DNA from: Amycolatopsis thailandensis | Lineage (GTDB): Bacteria > Actinomycetota > Actinomycetes > Mycobacteriales > Pseudonocardiaceae | NCBI RefSeq assembly: GCF_002234405.1 | Contig: NZ_NMQT01000021.1 | Coordinates: 1-64,000, forward strand | DNA: 64,000 nt | Direction: 5' to 3' | In this document: piece after piece, positions 45,656 to 54,101 of the stretch | Position numbering within the stretch: the first letter of the stretch is position 1 | Layout of the letters: each line of letters opens with the position of its first letter | Made by a program: the position numbers and the translations under genes | Notes under the pieces: generated by a model | The model's database searches: none | The model's input: only the letters and a program-made list of their open reading frames with translations | Told to the model about the DNA's origin: nothing

Positions 45656-46471
45656 TCACCCCGCCGCTCGGTAGGCGACACCGCTCCGGTTCGCGCGCGT
45701 GCCGTCGTAGAGACCGGTCGGAGCGGTCTTGGTGGAGAGGGTGAACCAGGAGTAGCGCTCCACGAACGGAAGCCCCCTGAGCATGGCCGTCGAGTCGGTG
45801 ACGAAAGCGGCCTGCTGCTCCTGGCTGGGGTATCGCGGCGGGTTCTGCGTGAAGTCGGTGAGCGCGTACTCGGTGAGCCAGATCGGCTTGCGGTAACGGT
45901 CGTGAACCGCCTGGAGGTATCCGCGAAGATGGCCGACGGCGGCCGCGGAGAAGTCGCCGCCGTACCAGTGCAGCGGGATGAAGTCCACGCGTCGGCCCTG
46001 GGCGGCCGCGCCGCTCATGAACCGGTCCAGCCAGCCGCCCGCCCGGTCGCCGCCGAACGCGACGGCGGGCGCGCCGAGGCGCATGCCCGTTCCCTGGAGC
46101 TGCGGCCAGAGCGAGAGGGCCCGCTCGACGGTCATGTTCGCCTGACCGGACATGTCGGGTTCGTTGAAACCCAGCAAGGTCGAACCCTGCGCCTTCGCCG
46201 TGGCCAGGTTCTGCGGGGTGACCGAACCGGCGCCCCAGATCATCGGAACGAACTCGGTTCCGGCCGGTTTGGCGACGCCTTGAGGATCGGAAGCCCAGTT
46301 GTAGAACCAACTCGCGCGCACGTCCCGCAGGGCTTCGTTCACCCCCGCGACGGTGTTCACGCTGACGCCCTTCTTGCTCGCCGCGAGTTCGGCGGTCGCG
46401 GCAGGGGACGGGGCGAAGGTGGCGAGCAGGACCAGGGCGGTCGACGTCAGTTTGCGGACCAGTGAGCGCAC
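45656..46471 (-). CDS. Secreted glycoside hydrolase, GH128-like
   Basis: 271 residues with an N-terminal signal peptide (VRKLTSTALVLLATFAPSPAATA). The catalytic fold shows FVPMIWGAGS, LLGFNEPDMSGQANMT with the acid/base Glu, IPLHWYGGDFSAA, and IWLTEYALTDF with the nucleophile Glu. This matches the Asl1/GH128 beta-1,3-glucanase family. GTG 46471 is preferred because GGAAGG lies upstream; TTG further up is open. Probably cleaves fungal or plant beta-glucan. Confidence 0.88.
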   Translation of the reverse strand: MRSLVRKLTSTALVLLATFAPSPAATAELAASKKGVSVNTVAGVNEALRDVRASWFYNWASDPQGVAKPAGTEFVPMIWGAGSVTPQNLATAKAQGSTLLGFNEPDMSGQANMTVERALSLWPQLQGTGMRLGAPAVAFGGDRAGGWLDRFMSGAAAQGRRVDFIPLHWYGGDFSAAAVGHLRGYLQAVHDRYRKPIWLTEYALTDFTQNPPRYPSQEQQAAFVTDSTAMLRGLPFVERYSWFTLSTKTAPTGLYDGTRANRSGVAYRAAG

Positions 46472-46621
46472 GGCACTTCCTTCCGGCCGGAGATTTCTCA
46501 ACGTAGCGAGGCCGCTGTCGCTTTGTCGATCACGCCGTTGGGCCGGATGGACCAGTCACACGGCGGTTTCGGGGGTTGGCCGCGAAACTCGGGGGAAGAC
46601 TCGAAGAGGAGGGTGATCCGG

Positions 46622-47437
46622 ATGTCCGCGACCAAGGCGAGACAGGTGCGCCACCACAAGGCCGTCCAGGTGCTCGGACGGATCGGGATGGGCTGCTACG
46701 GCCTGGTGTACCTGCTGATCGGGTACCTCGCGGTGCGGATCGCGGTCGGCGGTGCCGGCCAGGAAGCGGACGGGCGCGGCGCGGTCGCCGAAGTCGGTTC
46801 GACCCCGGTGGGCGGCGTGCTGTTGTGGGTTCTAGCGGCGGGGCTCGTGGCATACGGCCTGTGGCAGGCACTGCTGGCCGCGGTGGGATACACGTGGATC
46901 GACAAGGAGAAGAAGCGCACCGTCAAGCGGGTGACGTCCGGAGTGCGCTGCCTGATGGGGGTCTCACTGGGCTTCTACGCGGCCCGGCTCGCCGTCGGCG
47001 CGGGAGAACAGGGCAGCGGTGACCAGAAGCAGCAGGAGCTCACCGCGACGCTGCTCGGGTTGCCCGCGGGCCCGTTCCTGGTGATCGTGGCGGCCGTCAT
47101 CGTGTTCGGCGTCGCGGTGGGTTCGGTGGTCAAGGGTGTACGCCGGACCTTCGTGGAAGACCTCGATCTCTCGAAGCTGCCGTCGGGGACCCGGCGGTGG
47201 GTCGAGTGGCTCGGGAGGATCGGCTACGCGGCCCGGGGCGTGGTGTTCGGCGTGGTCGCCGTGCTCCTCGGATTCGCCGCGATACAGCACGATCCGTCGC
47301 GCTCCGGCGGGCTCGACGCCGCTCTGCGCACGCTGGCCGCGCAGCCGTTCGGCACGGTGCTGCTCATCGTGGTGGCCGCGGGGGTCGCCGCGTTCGGCGC
47401 CTATTGCGTCGGGGCGGCACGCGCGCAGCGCGGTTGA
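46622..47437 (+). CDS. DUF1206 membrane protein
   Basis: 271 residues with six hydrophobic helices in three repeated pairs: MGCYGLVYLLIGYLAVRIAV, then GVRCLMGVSLGFYAARLAVG, then GYAARGVVFGVVAVLLGFAA. The triple repeat and the GxxxRGxxxxxxG pattern are those of DUF1206. ATG 46622 follows GAGGAGGGTGATCC. Function unknown. Divergent from the GH128-like gene and convergent with the KAP NTPase. Confidence 0.9.
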   Translation: MSATKARQVRHHKAVQVLGRIGMGCYGLVYLLIGYLAVRIAVGGAGQEADGRGAVAEVGSTPVGGVLLWVLAAGLVAYGLWQALLAAVGYTWIDKEKKRTVKRVTSGVRCLMGVSLGFYAARLAVGAGEQGSGDQKQQELTATLLGLPAGPFLVIVAAVIVFGVAVGSVVKGVRRTFVEDLDLSKLPSGTRRWVEWLGRIGYAARGVVFGVVAVLLGFAAIQHDPSRSGGLDAALRTLAAQPFGTVLLIVVAAGVAAFGAYCVGAARAQRG

Positions 47438-47449
47438 CGGAAGGTCGTG

Positions 47450-49594
47450 TCATTTCGAGTACTGCCGGTCGAGCTTGCCCAGCGCGGTTTGGACGGCGAG
47501 TTCCAGAATCGGCGTGGGTTCGCCGAGCACCTTGATGGCCGCGGCGTGTTCCTCGGCCTTTCTGCGGAGATGGAGGCTGGCCTTCCCACCTTCGATCCAG
47601 TAGACGGGCAGCGAAGTCGCGATGCCCGCTATCCACAACAGCGACAGGCCAATTCGAGCCTTCGCCAGTAGCGCTTGGAGGGCGGGTTCCTTGAGACTCA
47701 TACCGGAGATGTCTTCTTGTGCCTGGTCGGGTGTGAGGTCGCCGCGCCGCGCGGCCGCGAGGCACTGATGTAACCTCCACAAGCCGTCGAGTTGTTCATC
47801 GCAATCGGGCAGGCCGCGCATGGACGCGCGAACGGCGCCCTCGAGGTCGTCGAAGACCAGGTTCCTGATGATCCTGTCCACACTGAGTGGCTCGTCCGGT
47901 GTCCGTCTCTGGAGTTCCACCGCGCCGCGTGCCGCACGGAGAAGGTCCCTGGCCAGCCCACCGGACCAGGCATGGCAGAGCATCCCGACTATGGGCGGAA
48001 ATCCCGTGCAACGCGAGTTCGTGACGTCGAGTGACTCGTCGAGTGTCAGCCAGTTGGTGTGTACGACGGTGTCGAAGGACGAGTCGAAGGCGTCGCGTCC
48101 CGCCAGCCCACGCTGTTCGAAGGAGTCCAGGGCGTCCGTGGACACGGTGACCAGGAAGTGCACTTTCTGAATGTGGAACAGGTCTTTGAGCTCGTTGACG
48201 ATGGCGACGAGGTGATCGGGATCGTTGATCTTGTCGAGTTCGTCGACGCAGATGACCATGCGCGTCGTCTTCGTGTGCCTCGCGAAGCATCTCAGCAGAT
48301 CACGGAGCGCGCTGACCAACTCAGACCGCGTCATCGCCCGGCTCTTGAGCTTCAGGCTGCTTTCCCCGCTTGTTTCGAAGAAGGACCGGACCTTCAAAGT
48401 GCTCTTCGTCGTGCTCCCTTGCTCCGTTTCCCACCTCAGCTCCCGCAATAGTTCGCGGGCTTGCCTGATGTCCGGAGGCAGGGCTTCGGCGTCGAGGCGG
48501 AGTGCGACCTTCCCCATCAGTATGAGCATCACGAGAGTGAGCAGGGCGATTGACGTGACATTGGCGATCAGCCCACCGAAGGAATTGCTCGGCAACCAGG
48601 AAACGGAACTTGTTTGCATCGACGCTGAGGTGGAGGTGTCTGGCAGGACTCCGGCCAGGATGCCGAAGCAGGCCAGCATGAGCAGCCTTCTCGCGCTGAT
48701 CCGCTCCACTGCCCCGCGGAGCCGACCGCCCGTGGGCCGGCTGTGGCCTTGTGAAATCGCGGTGGCGACCTCACCGAGCAGAATCCTGATGAATTCACCA
48801 GCGTCGTAGCGGACGGGCGAGGGGACGATGATCACCGGTCCGTCGATCTCGGGGTCGGCGACGAGGGAGCGCATCACGGTGGATTTTCCCGACCCGCGGG
48901 TTCCCGCGAGACCCACAGCGGATGCCTCGTGCTCGAGGATGAATTCCTTGATGTAGGCGGTGGTCCGCGATTGACGAAAATGTGCCACATCGAGTTCCAC
49001 CAGCCGAGGAGCGTGGGTGGGGAACGCGATGATCCCCCGAGGCCCCAGTTCCGAGTTGATGGCCGCGGACAGGGCTTCTTGAACCGATGACGCCAGCGAT
49101 CGTTCCAGTACGTCGGCCGCGGTCTTCGTGGGCTGGAGGATCGCGCGGAGTGTGGCACGGCCTCTGAGCCATTCCTCCAGGATGATGACCGTGCAGATCG
49201 CCGTGACGGCCCAGCTCAGGAAGATCAGTGTGTTGGGGTCCCTGGCGACCCAGTTCTCCTTGGAGCCTCCGGCCAAGACTTTGACGAGGGTCGCGTTCGA
49301 GGCGATCGACAAGAACAGGGAGCCGGCGATGAAGGCGATCAGGGCACCGCTCAGGCAGAGCAGGCTCAACATGAGCCGTCGTGAGTGCCTTTTCGTCTCG
49401 CGTGCCGAGCGGGACGTGGCGCGCGAGAGCGCGATGGCGTCCGCTTCCGTCGCCGCCTTGATCTTCTCGGTTCCGTCGGCCAGCAAGCGACTCAGGATTT
49501 CGTCCTGGCAGGTCTTGTAGTGCTTGAACTCCTGGCGTTCGAACAACCGGCCGGCGATGGTCTTGATCTCGGCGGCGATGGTGGGGGCGGCCAT
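47450..49594 (-). CDS. KAP-type membrane P-loop NTPase
   Basis: 714 residues. Order: cytoplasmic head (1-73), two helices (about 74-97 and 122-142), a segment to Walker A GTRGSGKST (231-239), two more helices inserted in the NTPase domain (about 303-320 and 340-362), Walker B MVICVDELDK (from 446), then VTVSTDAL and a C-terminal region with another hydrophobic stretch (LSLLWIAGIATSLPVYWI). Helices inserted between Walker A and B are the hallmark of KAP NTPases. Start ATG 49594, or GTG 49600. KAP proteins occur with defence and signalling; neighbours give no partner. Base composition is more relaxed than neighbours. Confidence 0.85.
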   Translation of the reverse strand: MAAPTIAAEIKTIAGRLFERQEFKHYKTCQDEILSRLLADGTEKIKAATEADAIALSRATSRSARETKRHSRRLMLSLLCLSGALIAFIAGSLFLSIASNATLVKVLAGGSKENWVARDPNTLIFLSWAVTAICTVIILEEWLRGRATLRAILQPTKTAADVLERSLASSVQEALSAAINSELGPRGIIAFPTHAPRLVELDVAHFRQSRTTAYIKEFILEHEASAVGLAGTRGSGKSTVMRSLVADPEIDGPVIIVPSPVRYDAGEFIRILLGEVATAISQGHSRPTGGRLRGAVERISARRLLMLACFGILAGVLPDTSTSASMQTSSVSWLPSNSFGGLIANVTSIALLTLVMLILMGKVALRLDAEALPPDIRQARELLRELRWETEQGSTTKSTLKVRSFFETSGESSLKLKSRAMTRSELVSALRDLLRCFARHTKTTRMVICVDELDKINDPDHLVAIVNELKDLFHIQKVHFLVTVSTDALDSFEQRGLAGRDAFDSSFDTVVHTNWLTLDESLDVTNSRCTGFPPIVGMLCHAWSGGLARDLLRAARGAVELQRRTPDEPLSVDRIIRNLVFDDLEGAVRASMRGLPDCDEQLDGLWRLHQCLAAARRGDLTPDQAQEDISGMSLKEPALQALLAKARIGLSLLWIAGIATSLPVYWIEGGKASLHLRRKAEEHAAAIKVLGEPTPILELAVQTALGKLDRQYSK

Positions 49595-49649
49595 GGACAC
49601 ATAGTCGGCGTGGCCGCCCGAACGTTACGAATGGCGAAGTGGGCAGGAC

Positions 49650-49684
49650 TTCCGCCTCGGTCCCGCGAAAGGACCGAGGCGGAA
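49650..49684 (-). terminator. Hairpin after the ABM monooxygenase
   Basis: TTCCGCCTCGGTCC pairs with GGACCGAGGCGGAA (14 bp) around CGCGAAA. It starts nine bases past the stop of the minus-strand monooxygenase gene. Confidence 0.8.
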
Positions 49685-49692
49685 AGCGGAAC

Positions 49693-50016
49693 CTACTCGA
49701 CGGCGAGTTCGCCCAGTTCCGACCAGCCGTCCTGATCGACCTTCGCGTTGACGATCCGCGGCGTCTCGGCCAGGTACTGCGGCAGATCGCGCTGTGCCGC
49801 GCGGAAATGCTCGGAACCGACATGGGCCGCGCCCGCGTCGTCGTCCTGGAACGCCTCCACGAGAACGTACTCGTTCGGGTCGTCCAGGCTGCGGGACCAG
49901 TCGTACCAAAGACAACCGGGCTCGGCGCGGGTCGCTTCGGTGAAATCGCGCGCGATTTCCGGCCACCGGTCCGCGTGTTCGGGACGGACCCGGAACTTCG
50001 CCGTGATGAAGATCAT
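49693..50016 (-). CDS. Antibiotic-biosynthesis-monooxygenase (YgiN-like) protein
   Basis: 107-residue ABM-fold protein: MIFITAKFRVRPEHADRW, then EPGCLWYDWSRSLDDPNEYV and EHFRAAQRDLPQYLA. These cofactor-free dimers include quinol monooxygenase YgiN and polyketide-tailoring oxygenases; no biosynthetic neighbours are present. ATG at 50016. Ended by a strong hairpin. Confidence 0.9.
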   Translation of the reverse strand: MIFITAKFRVRPEHADRWPEIARDFTEATRAEPGCLWYDWSRSLDDPNEYVLVEAFQDDDAGAAHVGSEHFRAAQRDLPQYLAETPRIVNAKVDQDGWSELGELAVE

Positions 50017-50217
50017 GATCGTCCTGCTTTCCTGCTCAAGAGAATTGGCTTTCTCCGTCGATCATCGCCGACGTACGAAACGTAAGACGCCACGTCACCA
50101 CATGGCGGCCCCGACGATACCCGGGCAGCACGCGTTCACCGCCAACGGCAGGACCATGGCGGTGACCGCGCAGGGTCGGAACGTCTGCGATGACCGCCGC
50201 GGAGCGTCGGGGTGTGG

Positions 50218-50234
50218 TGTCTCACGTTGAGACA
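50218..50234. repeat. 17-bp palindrome TGTCTCA-CGT-TGAGACA
   Basis: Perfect inverted repeat six bases beyond the stop of the AraC gene, in a 224-base space without a gene. A relative, TCTCAA-CA-TTGAGA, is at 55528-55541. Confidence 0.6.
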
Positions 50235-50240
50235 TCGGCG

Positions 50241-51014
50241 TCAGAGCGCGGAAGCCGCGCGGTAATCCCTCGGCGACGTGCCGATGAGCCGGGTGAACAT
50301 CGTGGAGAACGCGGCCGGGCTTTCGTAGCCGAGCGAGGCGGCGATCTCCGCGATGGGGCGGCCTTCCGACAACAGTGACAGGGAATGCAGGACGCAGGCT
50401 CGTTGCCGCCAGCGGGCGAAACCCATCCCGGTTTCGGCGGTGAAGATCCGGTTCACCGTCCGCTCGCTCACGTGCAGCCTGGTCGCCCAGGCGCTCAAGG
50501 GATCGTGGATGTCCGGACCATCCAAAAAGGACTCGCACAGTGCGCGAAGCCGTTCGTGTCCCGGGAGGGGGAGATCGAGCCGGACCGGGGCGGAACGGCG
50601 GATCTCGTGCAGGATCAGGCCGATGAGGGCGGCGTCTCTGCCGCGCGGGGTGTACAACTCGGGCACCTCGACGGCCTCGTTCAGCAGTTCCCGGAGCAGC
50701 GCGGAGACCTCGACGACCTGGCAGCGCCGAGGAAACCACGGCACCGCTTTCGGCTCGATGTACAGGCTCCGGGTGCTCACGGTCGTCGTGAACACCTGAT
50801 GGCCGGTCTCCGGCGGGACGAGCACCGCGCGCCGGGTCGGGATGGTCCACGTGCCGTCGGCCGTTTCGACCCGCATCGATCCCGTCGCGCTGTAGAGGAA
50901 CTGCGCCCGCCGGTGCCGGTGCTGGGGAATCCGGTGTCCCGGTGGGTAATCGGTGCGGATCGCCACCACCGCGCGATCGAGCTGGTCGACCTCGTCGATG
51001 GGGATGTCGCGCAC
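50241..51014 (-). CDS. AraC-family transcriptional regulator with cupin sensor
   Basis: 257 residues. The N-terminal cupin-like part (PGHRIPQHRHRRAQFLYSAT) binds an unknown ligand; the C-terminal double HTH has LSAWATRLHVSERTVNRIF and PIAEIAASLGYESPAAFSTM followed by RLIGTSPRDYR. GTG 51014 chosen because longer readings enter the divergent TauE gene. A CGAAAG/CTTTCG dyad lies in the shared promoter. Likely controls the divergent exporter. Confidence 0.9.
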   Translation of the reverse strand: MRDIPIDEVDQLDRAVVAIRTDYPPGHRIPQHRHRRAQFLYSATGSMRVETADGTWTIPTRRAVLVPPETGHQVFTTTVSTRSLYIEPKAVPWFPRRCQVVEVSALLRELLNEAVEVPELYTPRGRDAALIGLILHEIRRSAPVRLDLPLPGHERLRALCESFLDGPDIHDPLSAWATRLHVSERTVNRIFTAETGMGFARWRQRACVLHSLSLLSEGRPIAEIAASLGYESPAAFSTMFTRLIGTSPRDYRAASAL

Positions 51015-51045
51015 CTCACCCAGGCTACTCCGCCTGTCCGTTGCG

Positions 51046-51068
51046 CGAAAGAAAGTGGCGTCCTTTCG
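51046..51068. promoter_or_regulatory. Candidate AraC operator
   Basis: CGAAAG (51046-51051) and CTTTCG (51063-51068) form a dyad with an 11-base spacer, in the 55-base gap between divergent araC-type and tauE-type genes. Confidence 0.5.
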
Positions 51069-51069
51069 A

Positions 51070-51909
51070 ATGCCCGCCGTGCCGCGAGCGCCTACCGTCG
51101 AGGAAGTGCTGATCGAGATCGCGGTGCTGCTCGGGTTCGGCTGCCTGAGCGGCGTCACCACTGTCCTTTTCGGATTCGGCGGCGGCTTCATCACCGTGCC
51201 CGTCGTCTACGCCTTCGCGCTCGCCGAGCCGGAACACGCCCTGGGCGCGATGCACGTGGCGGTGGCCACGTCGACAGCGGTGATGGTGGTCAACGCCGGA
51301 AGCGCGACTCTCGCCCAGTCGCGGACCGGACGGCTTCGCCGGGAGTACCTGTGGCCGCTCATCGCCTTCATCGGCCTCGGTGCCCTGCTCGGTTCCTTCG
51401 CCGCCACCGCGGCCGACGAAAGTGTCCTGCGCTGGCTCTTCGTCGCCTACCTCGCGCTGACCATCGCCGACAGCGTGGTCCGGAAGGGGTTCGTGAGCAG
51501 GCGGGAGGACGCTCCGCCTCGTGCGCTCGGCGGGTTCACGACCACCGCGGGCGGGACCGGGATCGGTGCCGTGGCGAGCTTTCTCGGGGTCGGGGGCAGC
51601 GTGCTGACCGTTCCCCTGATGCGCCGCAAAGGCCTTCCGATGGCCGACGCGACCGCGCTGGCGAACCCCTTGAGCCTGCCGGTGGCGGTGATCGGCACCG
51701 TCGTCTACGCCTTGGCGGCGACAGGCGCGCCTTCGGGCGCCGCTCATCTCGGCTACATCGACCTGGTGGCCGCCGGCGCGCTGCTGTGCGGGTCGCTGCC
51801 GACCATCGCGGTGACGCGCCGGGTGGTCGGCCGGATCCCGGACCGCGCCCACGCGATCGCGTACCTCGCTCTGCTCGCCGCCGCGCTGATCGCGATTGTC
51901 GTCCGCTAG
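51070..51909 (+). CDS. TauE/SafE-family sulfite/anion exporter
   Basis: 279 residues with about eight hydrophobic helices in two related halves: GCLSGVTTVLFGFGGGFITVP near the start and GTGIGAVASFLGVGGSVLTVP in the second half, the repeated TauE/SafE motif. ATG 51070 is used, with GTG 51106 an alternative closer to the first helix. Exports sulfite, sulfoacetate or similar small anions by family. Divergent from the AraC regulator that probably controls it. Confidence 0.9.
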   Translation: MPAVPRAPTVEEVLIEIAVLLGFGCLSGVTTVLFGFGGGFITVPVVYAFALAEPEHALGAMHVAVATSTAVMVVNAGSATLAQSRTGRLRREYLWPLIAFIGLGALLGSFAATAADESVLRWLFVAYLALTIADSVVRKGFVSRREDAPPRALGGFTTTAGGTGIGAVASFLGVGGSVLTVPLMRRKGLPMADATALANPLSLPVAVIGTVVYALAATGAPSGAAHLGYIDLVAAGALLCGSLPTIAVTRRVVGRIPDRAHAIAYLALLAAALIAIVVR

Positions 51910-52035
51910 TGATCGGATGAGTCAGGAGGAAGTCAAGTCTTGACATGTAGATGTTCGGGATGACAAAGCTAGTTGCCCGGTAAAGATCCGATGAATCTCT
52001 ATACCTTTGCCGGAACTTGCGCCAAGATCTCCCGC

Positions 52036-54021
52036 ATGAAACTGAGATCGATCACCAAACGCATGTTCGTTCTCGGGCTGCTGACGGTTCTCGGGACCAC
52101 CGGGACGACGTCGGTGGCCACCGCCGAACCCCAGCAGCCGCCCGCGGACGTCAACGCGACCGGGTTGCCGCGCGGCGGCTGGGAACCGATCGGCCCGAAC
52201 AGCGTCGGCGGGCTGCTGGCCGTGTCGCCCGCCGGACTCGCGATGATGCAGCCCGGCCCGCCCGCGTTGTGGCTCTCCAGCGATCGCGGCGCCTCCTGGA
52301 GTGCGCGCCGAGGTCTGCCGGTGGACACCTCCATCCAGGGGTTCTTCGCCGATCCGGTGAATCCCGACCGCATGCTCGCGGTGGGCAACAAGCCCGGGTA
52401 TCAGATCGGCGAGTGGCAGGGCCTGCTGCTGCGCACCACGGACCGTGGCCAGACCTGGGAAACCCTGCGCGAGTGGTACCCCGACGGCGCGTTCGGCATG
52501 GCCACGGACCCGACCGGCCGGGTCGTCGTGGTGCAGAACCTCGACACGCTGAGCGTCAGCACCGACGGCGGCGAGAACTGGAACGACGTGCCGCGGACCT
52601 GGCCGCGCGAGGGGATCGCCGCGCCGGTCGGCGCGCTCAAGCTCACCATGGTCGGCGACGACGCCTACTTCACGACGGTCTACCCGGAGTACTCGCTGTG
52701 GGTGGTCCGCGGGGTCAGTACCAAGGAGCCGCGGGCCGAACTCGTCTACCGGACCAACGGCGAGGTCAACCAGGTCGCTTCGGACGGCAAGCGGTTCGTG
52801 GTCACGGTCGGCCCCGAGCTGCACGGTTCCACCGACGGCGGCAAGACCTGGACGGTGCTGCGGCGCGAACCGGGCGGGCAACCCCTGCGCGAACCGCGTT
52901 TCGTCGGCGGCCGGCTGTACGTCTCGACGTATAACGACATAGACGTCAGCGCCGACTTCGGCCGCACCTGGACCCGCAAGCCGGTGCCCGCCGCGGGCGA
53001 AGGCGTCAGCGACATGATCGAACTTCCCGCGGCTCCGGGCAAACCCGCCACCACGCTGATCTCCGCGCTGTACCGAGGGGTGTACGCGGACGGCGGCAAG
53101 AGCGGCTACCAGCAGATCGGCGTCCCCGGCGAATCCATTCGCGACCTCGTGACCAGCGGGAACATCCTGCGGGAGAGTGTCGTCGCGGCCGGGGTGCAGG
53201 AGATCTACAACACCCCGCTCCCGCGCGGAAAGGTCTCCGCGGCGGACCGGGTCTGGCAGTCGCATCCGACCGATCGGCTGCACGAGGACGCGCGGCTGTC
53301 CGTCTCGCCGAGCCGCCCGGACGTCGTCTGGCAGGTCACCCGGAACGGGTTCGCGCTCGACGTGCTCCGCAGCGGTGACGGCGGCCGCACCTGGCAGTTC
53401 GCGGCGAAGGCGAAGGAAGGCCTTCCCAGGGCGATCTTCGCGCATCCGGCCGACCCGGACAGGCTCCTCGTCTCGGCCTTTGCGCCCAGCGGCTATGTGC
53501 TCTACCGCAGCGACAACGCCGGGAAGACCTGGGAAAAGCTCACCACCGACACCGGGTTCATCGCGTTCGCGGGCGACCCGTGGAACGCGAACCGGGTCTG
53601 GGGCGGTGACTCCGGCGGCCTGTCGCGGTCTGACGACGGCGGCAAGACCTGGACCCACGTCTCCGACGAACCGGTCAGTTCGATCTCGGTCAGCCGATGG
53701 GGTGGCGGACGCGTCCTGGCCGGTGGGGCGGGCATCCTGCTCAGCGAGGACAACGGCCGGACGTTCCGGCGGGTCCACGACGGTGGGGACCCCCGCGAGA
53801 TCAGCCGGATCCTGCCGCATCCGTTCGACTTCCGGGTGTGGTTCGCGAGCAGCTCGACCGGGGGAGGCGTGCTGCGCAGCACGGACTTCGGCCGCACCTG
53901 GTCGCCGGTGCCCGGCGCGCTCCCCGACGCCAGGGTGCTCTCGCTGGCGATCAGTGCCGACGGCCGGTATCTGTTCGCCGGCACCGCGCAGTCCGGGGCG
54001 TACCGGCTGACGCTGTACTGA
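52036..54021 (+). CDS. Secreted BNR/Asp-box beta-propeller protein
   Basis: 661 residues. Signal peptide ITKRMFVLGLLTVLGTTGTT with VATAEP after it. Ten Asp-box turns (S/T-x-D-x-G-x-T-W type) are visible: SSDRGASW, TTDRGQTW, STDGGENW, STDGGKTW, SADFGRTW, SGDGGRTW, SDNAGKTW, SDDGGKTW, SEDNGRTF, STDFGRTW. This gives a large beta-propeller like exo-sialidases or YCF48-type proteins, but I see no sialidase Arg triad. ATG 52036; upstream in-frame ATGs at 51973 and 51991 lack a better signal. Binding or enzymatic role open. Confidence 0.88.
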   Translation: MKLRSITKRMFVLGLLTVLGTTGTTSVATAEPQQPPADVNATGLPRGGWEPIGPNSVGGLLAVSPAGLAMMQPGPPALWLSSDRGASWSARRGLPVDTSIQGFFADPVNPDRMLAVGNKPGYQIGEWQGLLLRTTDRGQTWETLREWYPDGAFGMATDPTGRVVVVQNLDTLSVSTDGGENWNDVPRTWPREGIAAPVGALKLTMVGDDAYFTTVYPEYSLWVVRGVSTKEPRAELVYRTNGEVNQVASDGKRFVVTVGPELHGSTDGGKTWTVLRREPGGQPLREPRFVGGRLYVSTYNDIDVSADFGRTWTRKPVPAAGEGVSDMIELPAAPGKPATTLISALYRGVYADGGKSGYQQIGVPGESIRDLVTSGNILRESVVAAGVQEIYNTPLPRGKVSAADRVWQSHPTDRLHEDARLSVSPSRPDVVWQVTRNGFALDVLRSGDGGRTWQFAAKAKEGLPRAIFAHPADPDRLLVSAFAPSGYVLYRSDNAGKTWEKLTTDTGFIAFAGDPWNANRVWGGDSGGLSRSDDGGKTWTHVSDEPVSSISVSRWGGGRVLAGGAGILLSEDNGRTFRRVHDGGDPREISRILPHPFDFRVWFASSSTGGGVLRSTDFGRTWSPVPGALPDARVLSLAISADGRYLFAGTAQSGAYRLTLY

Positions 54022-54028
54022 GTCCGGG

Positions 54029-54064
54029 CGCTTCGTGGCCGGAGAAACTTCCGGCCACGAAGCG
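54029..54064 (+). terminator. Terminator after the Asp-box gene
   Basis: 15-bp perfect stem CGCTTCGTGGCCGGA / complement around GAAACT, followed by TTTACC. Confidence 0.85.
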
Positions 54065-54101
54065 TTTACCCGGCCCCTCGCCGGATGTCAGAGTCGAGGT
54101 C

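Noticed and set aside
51941..51970. TTGACA near 51941 as promoter of the Asp-box gene
   Set aside because: No acceptable -10 at 16-18 bases.
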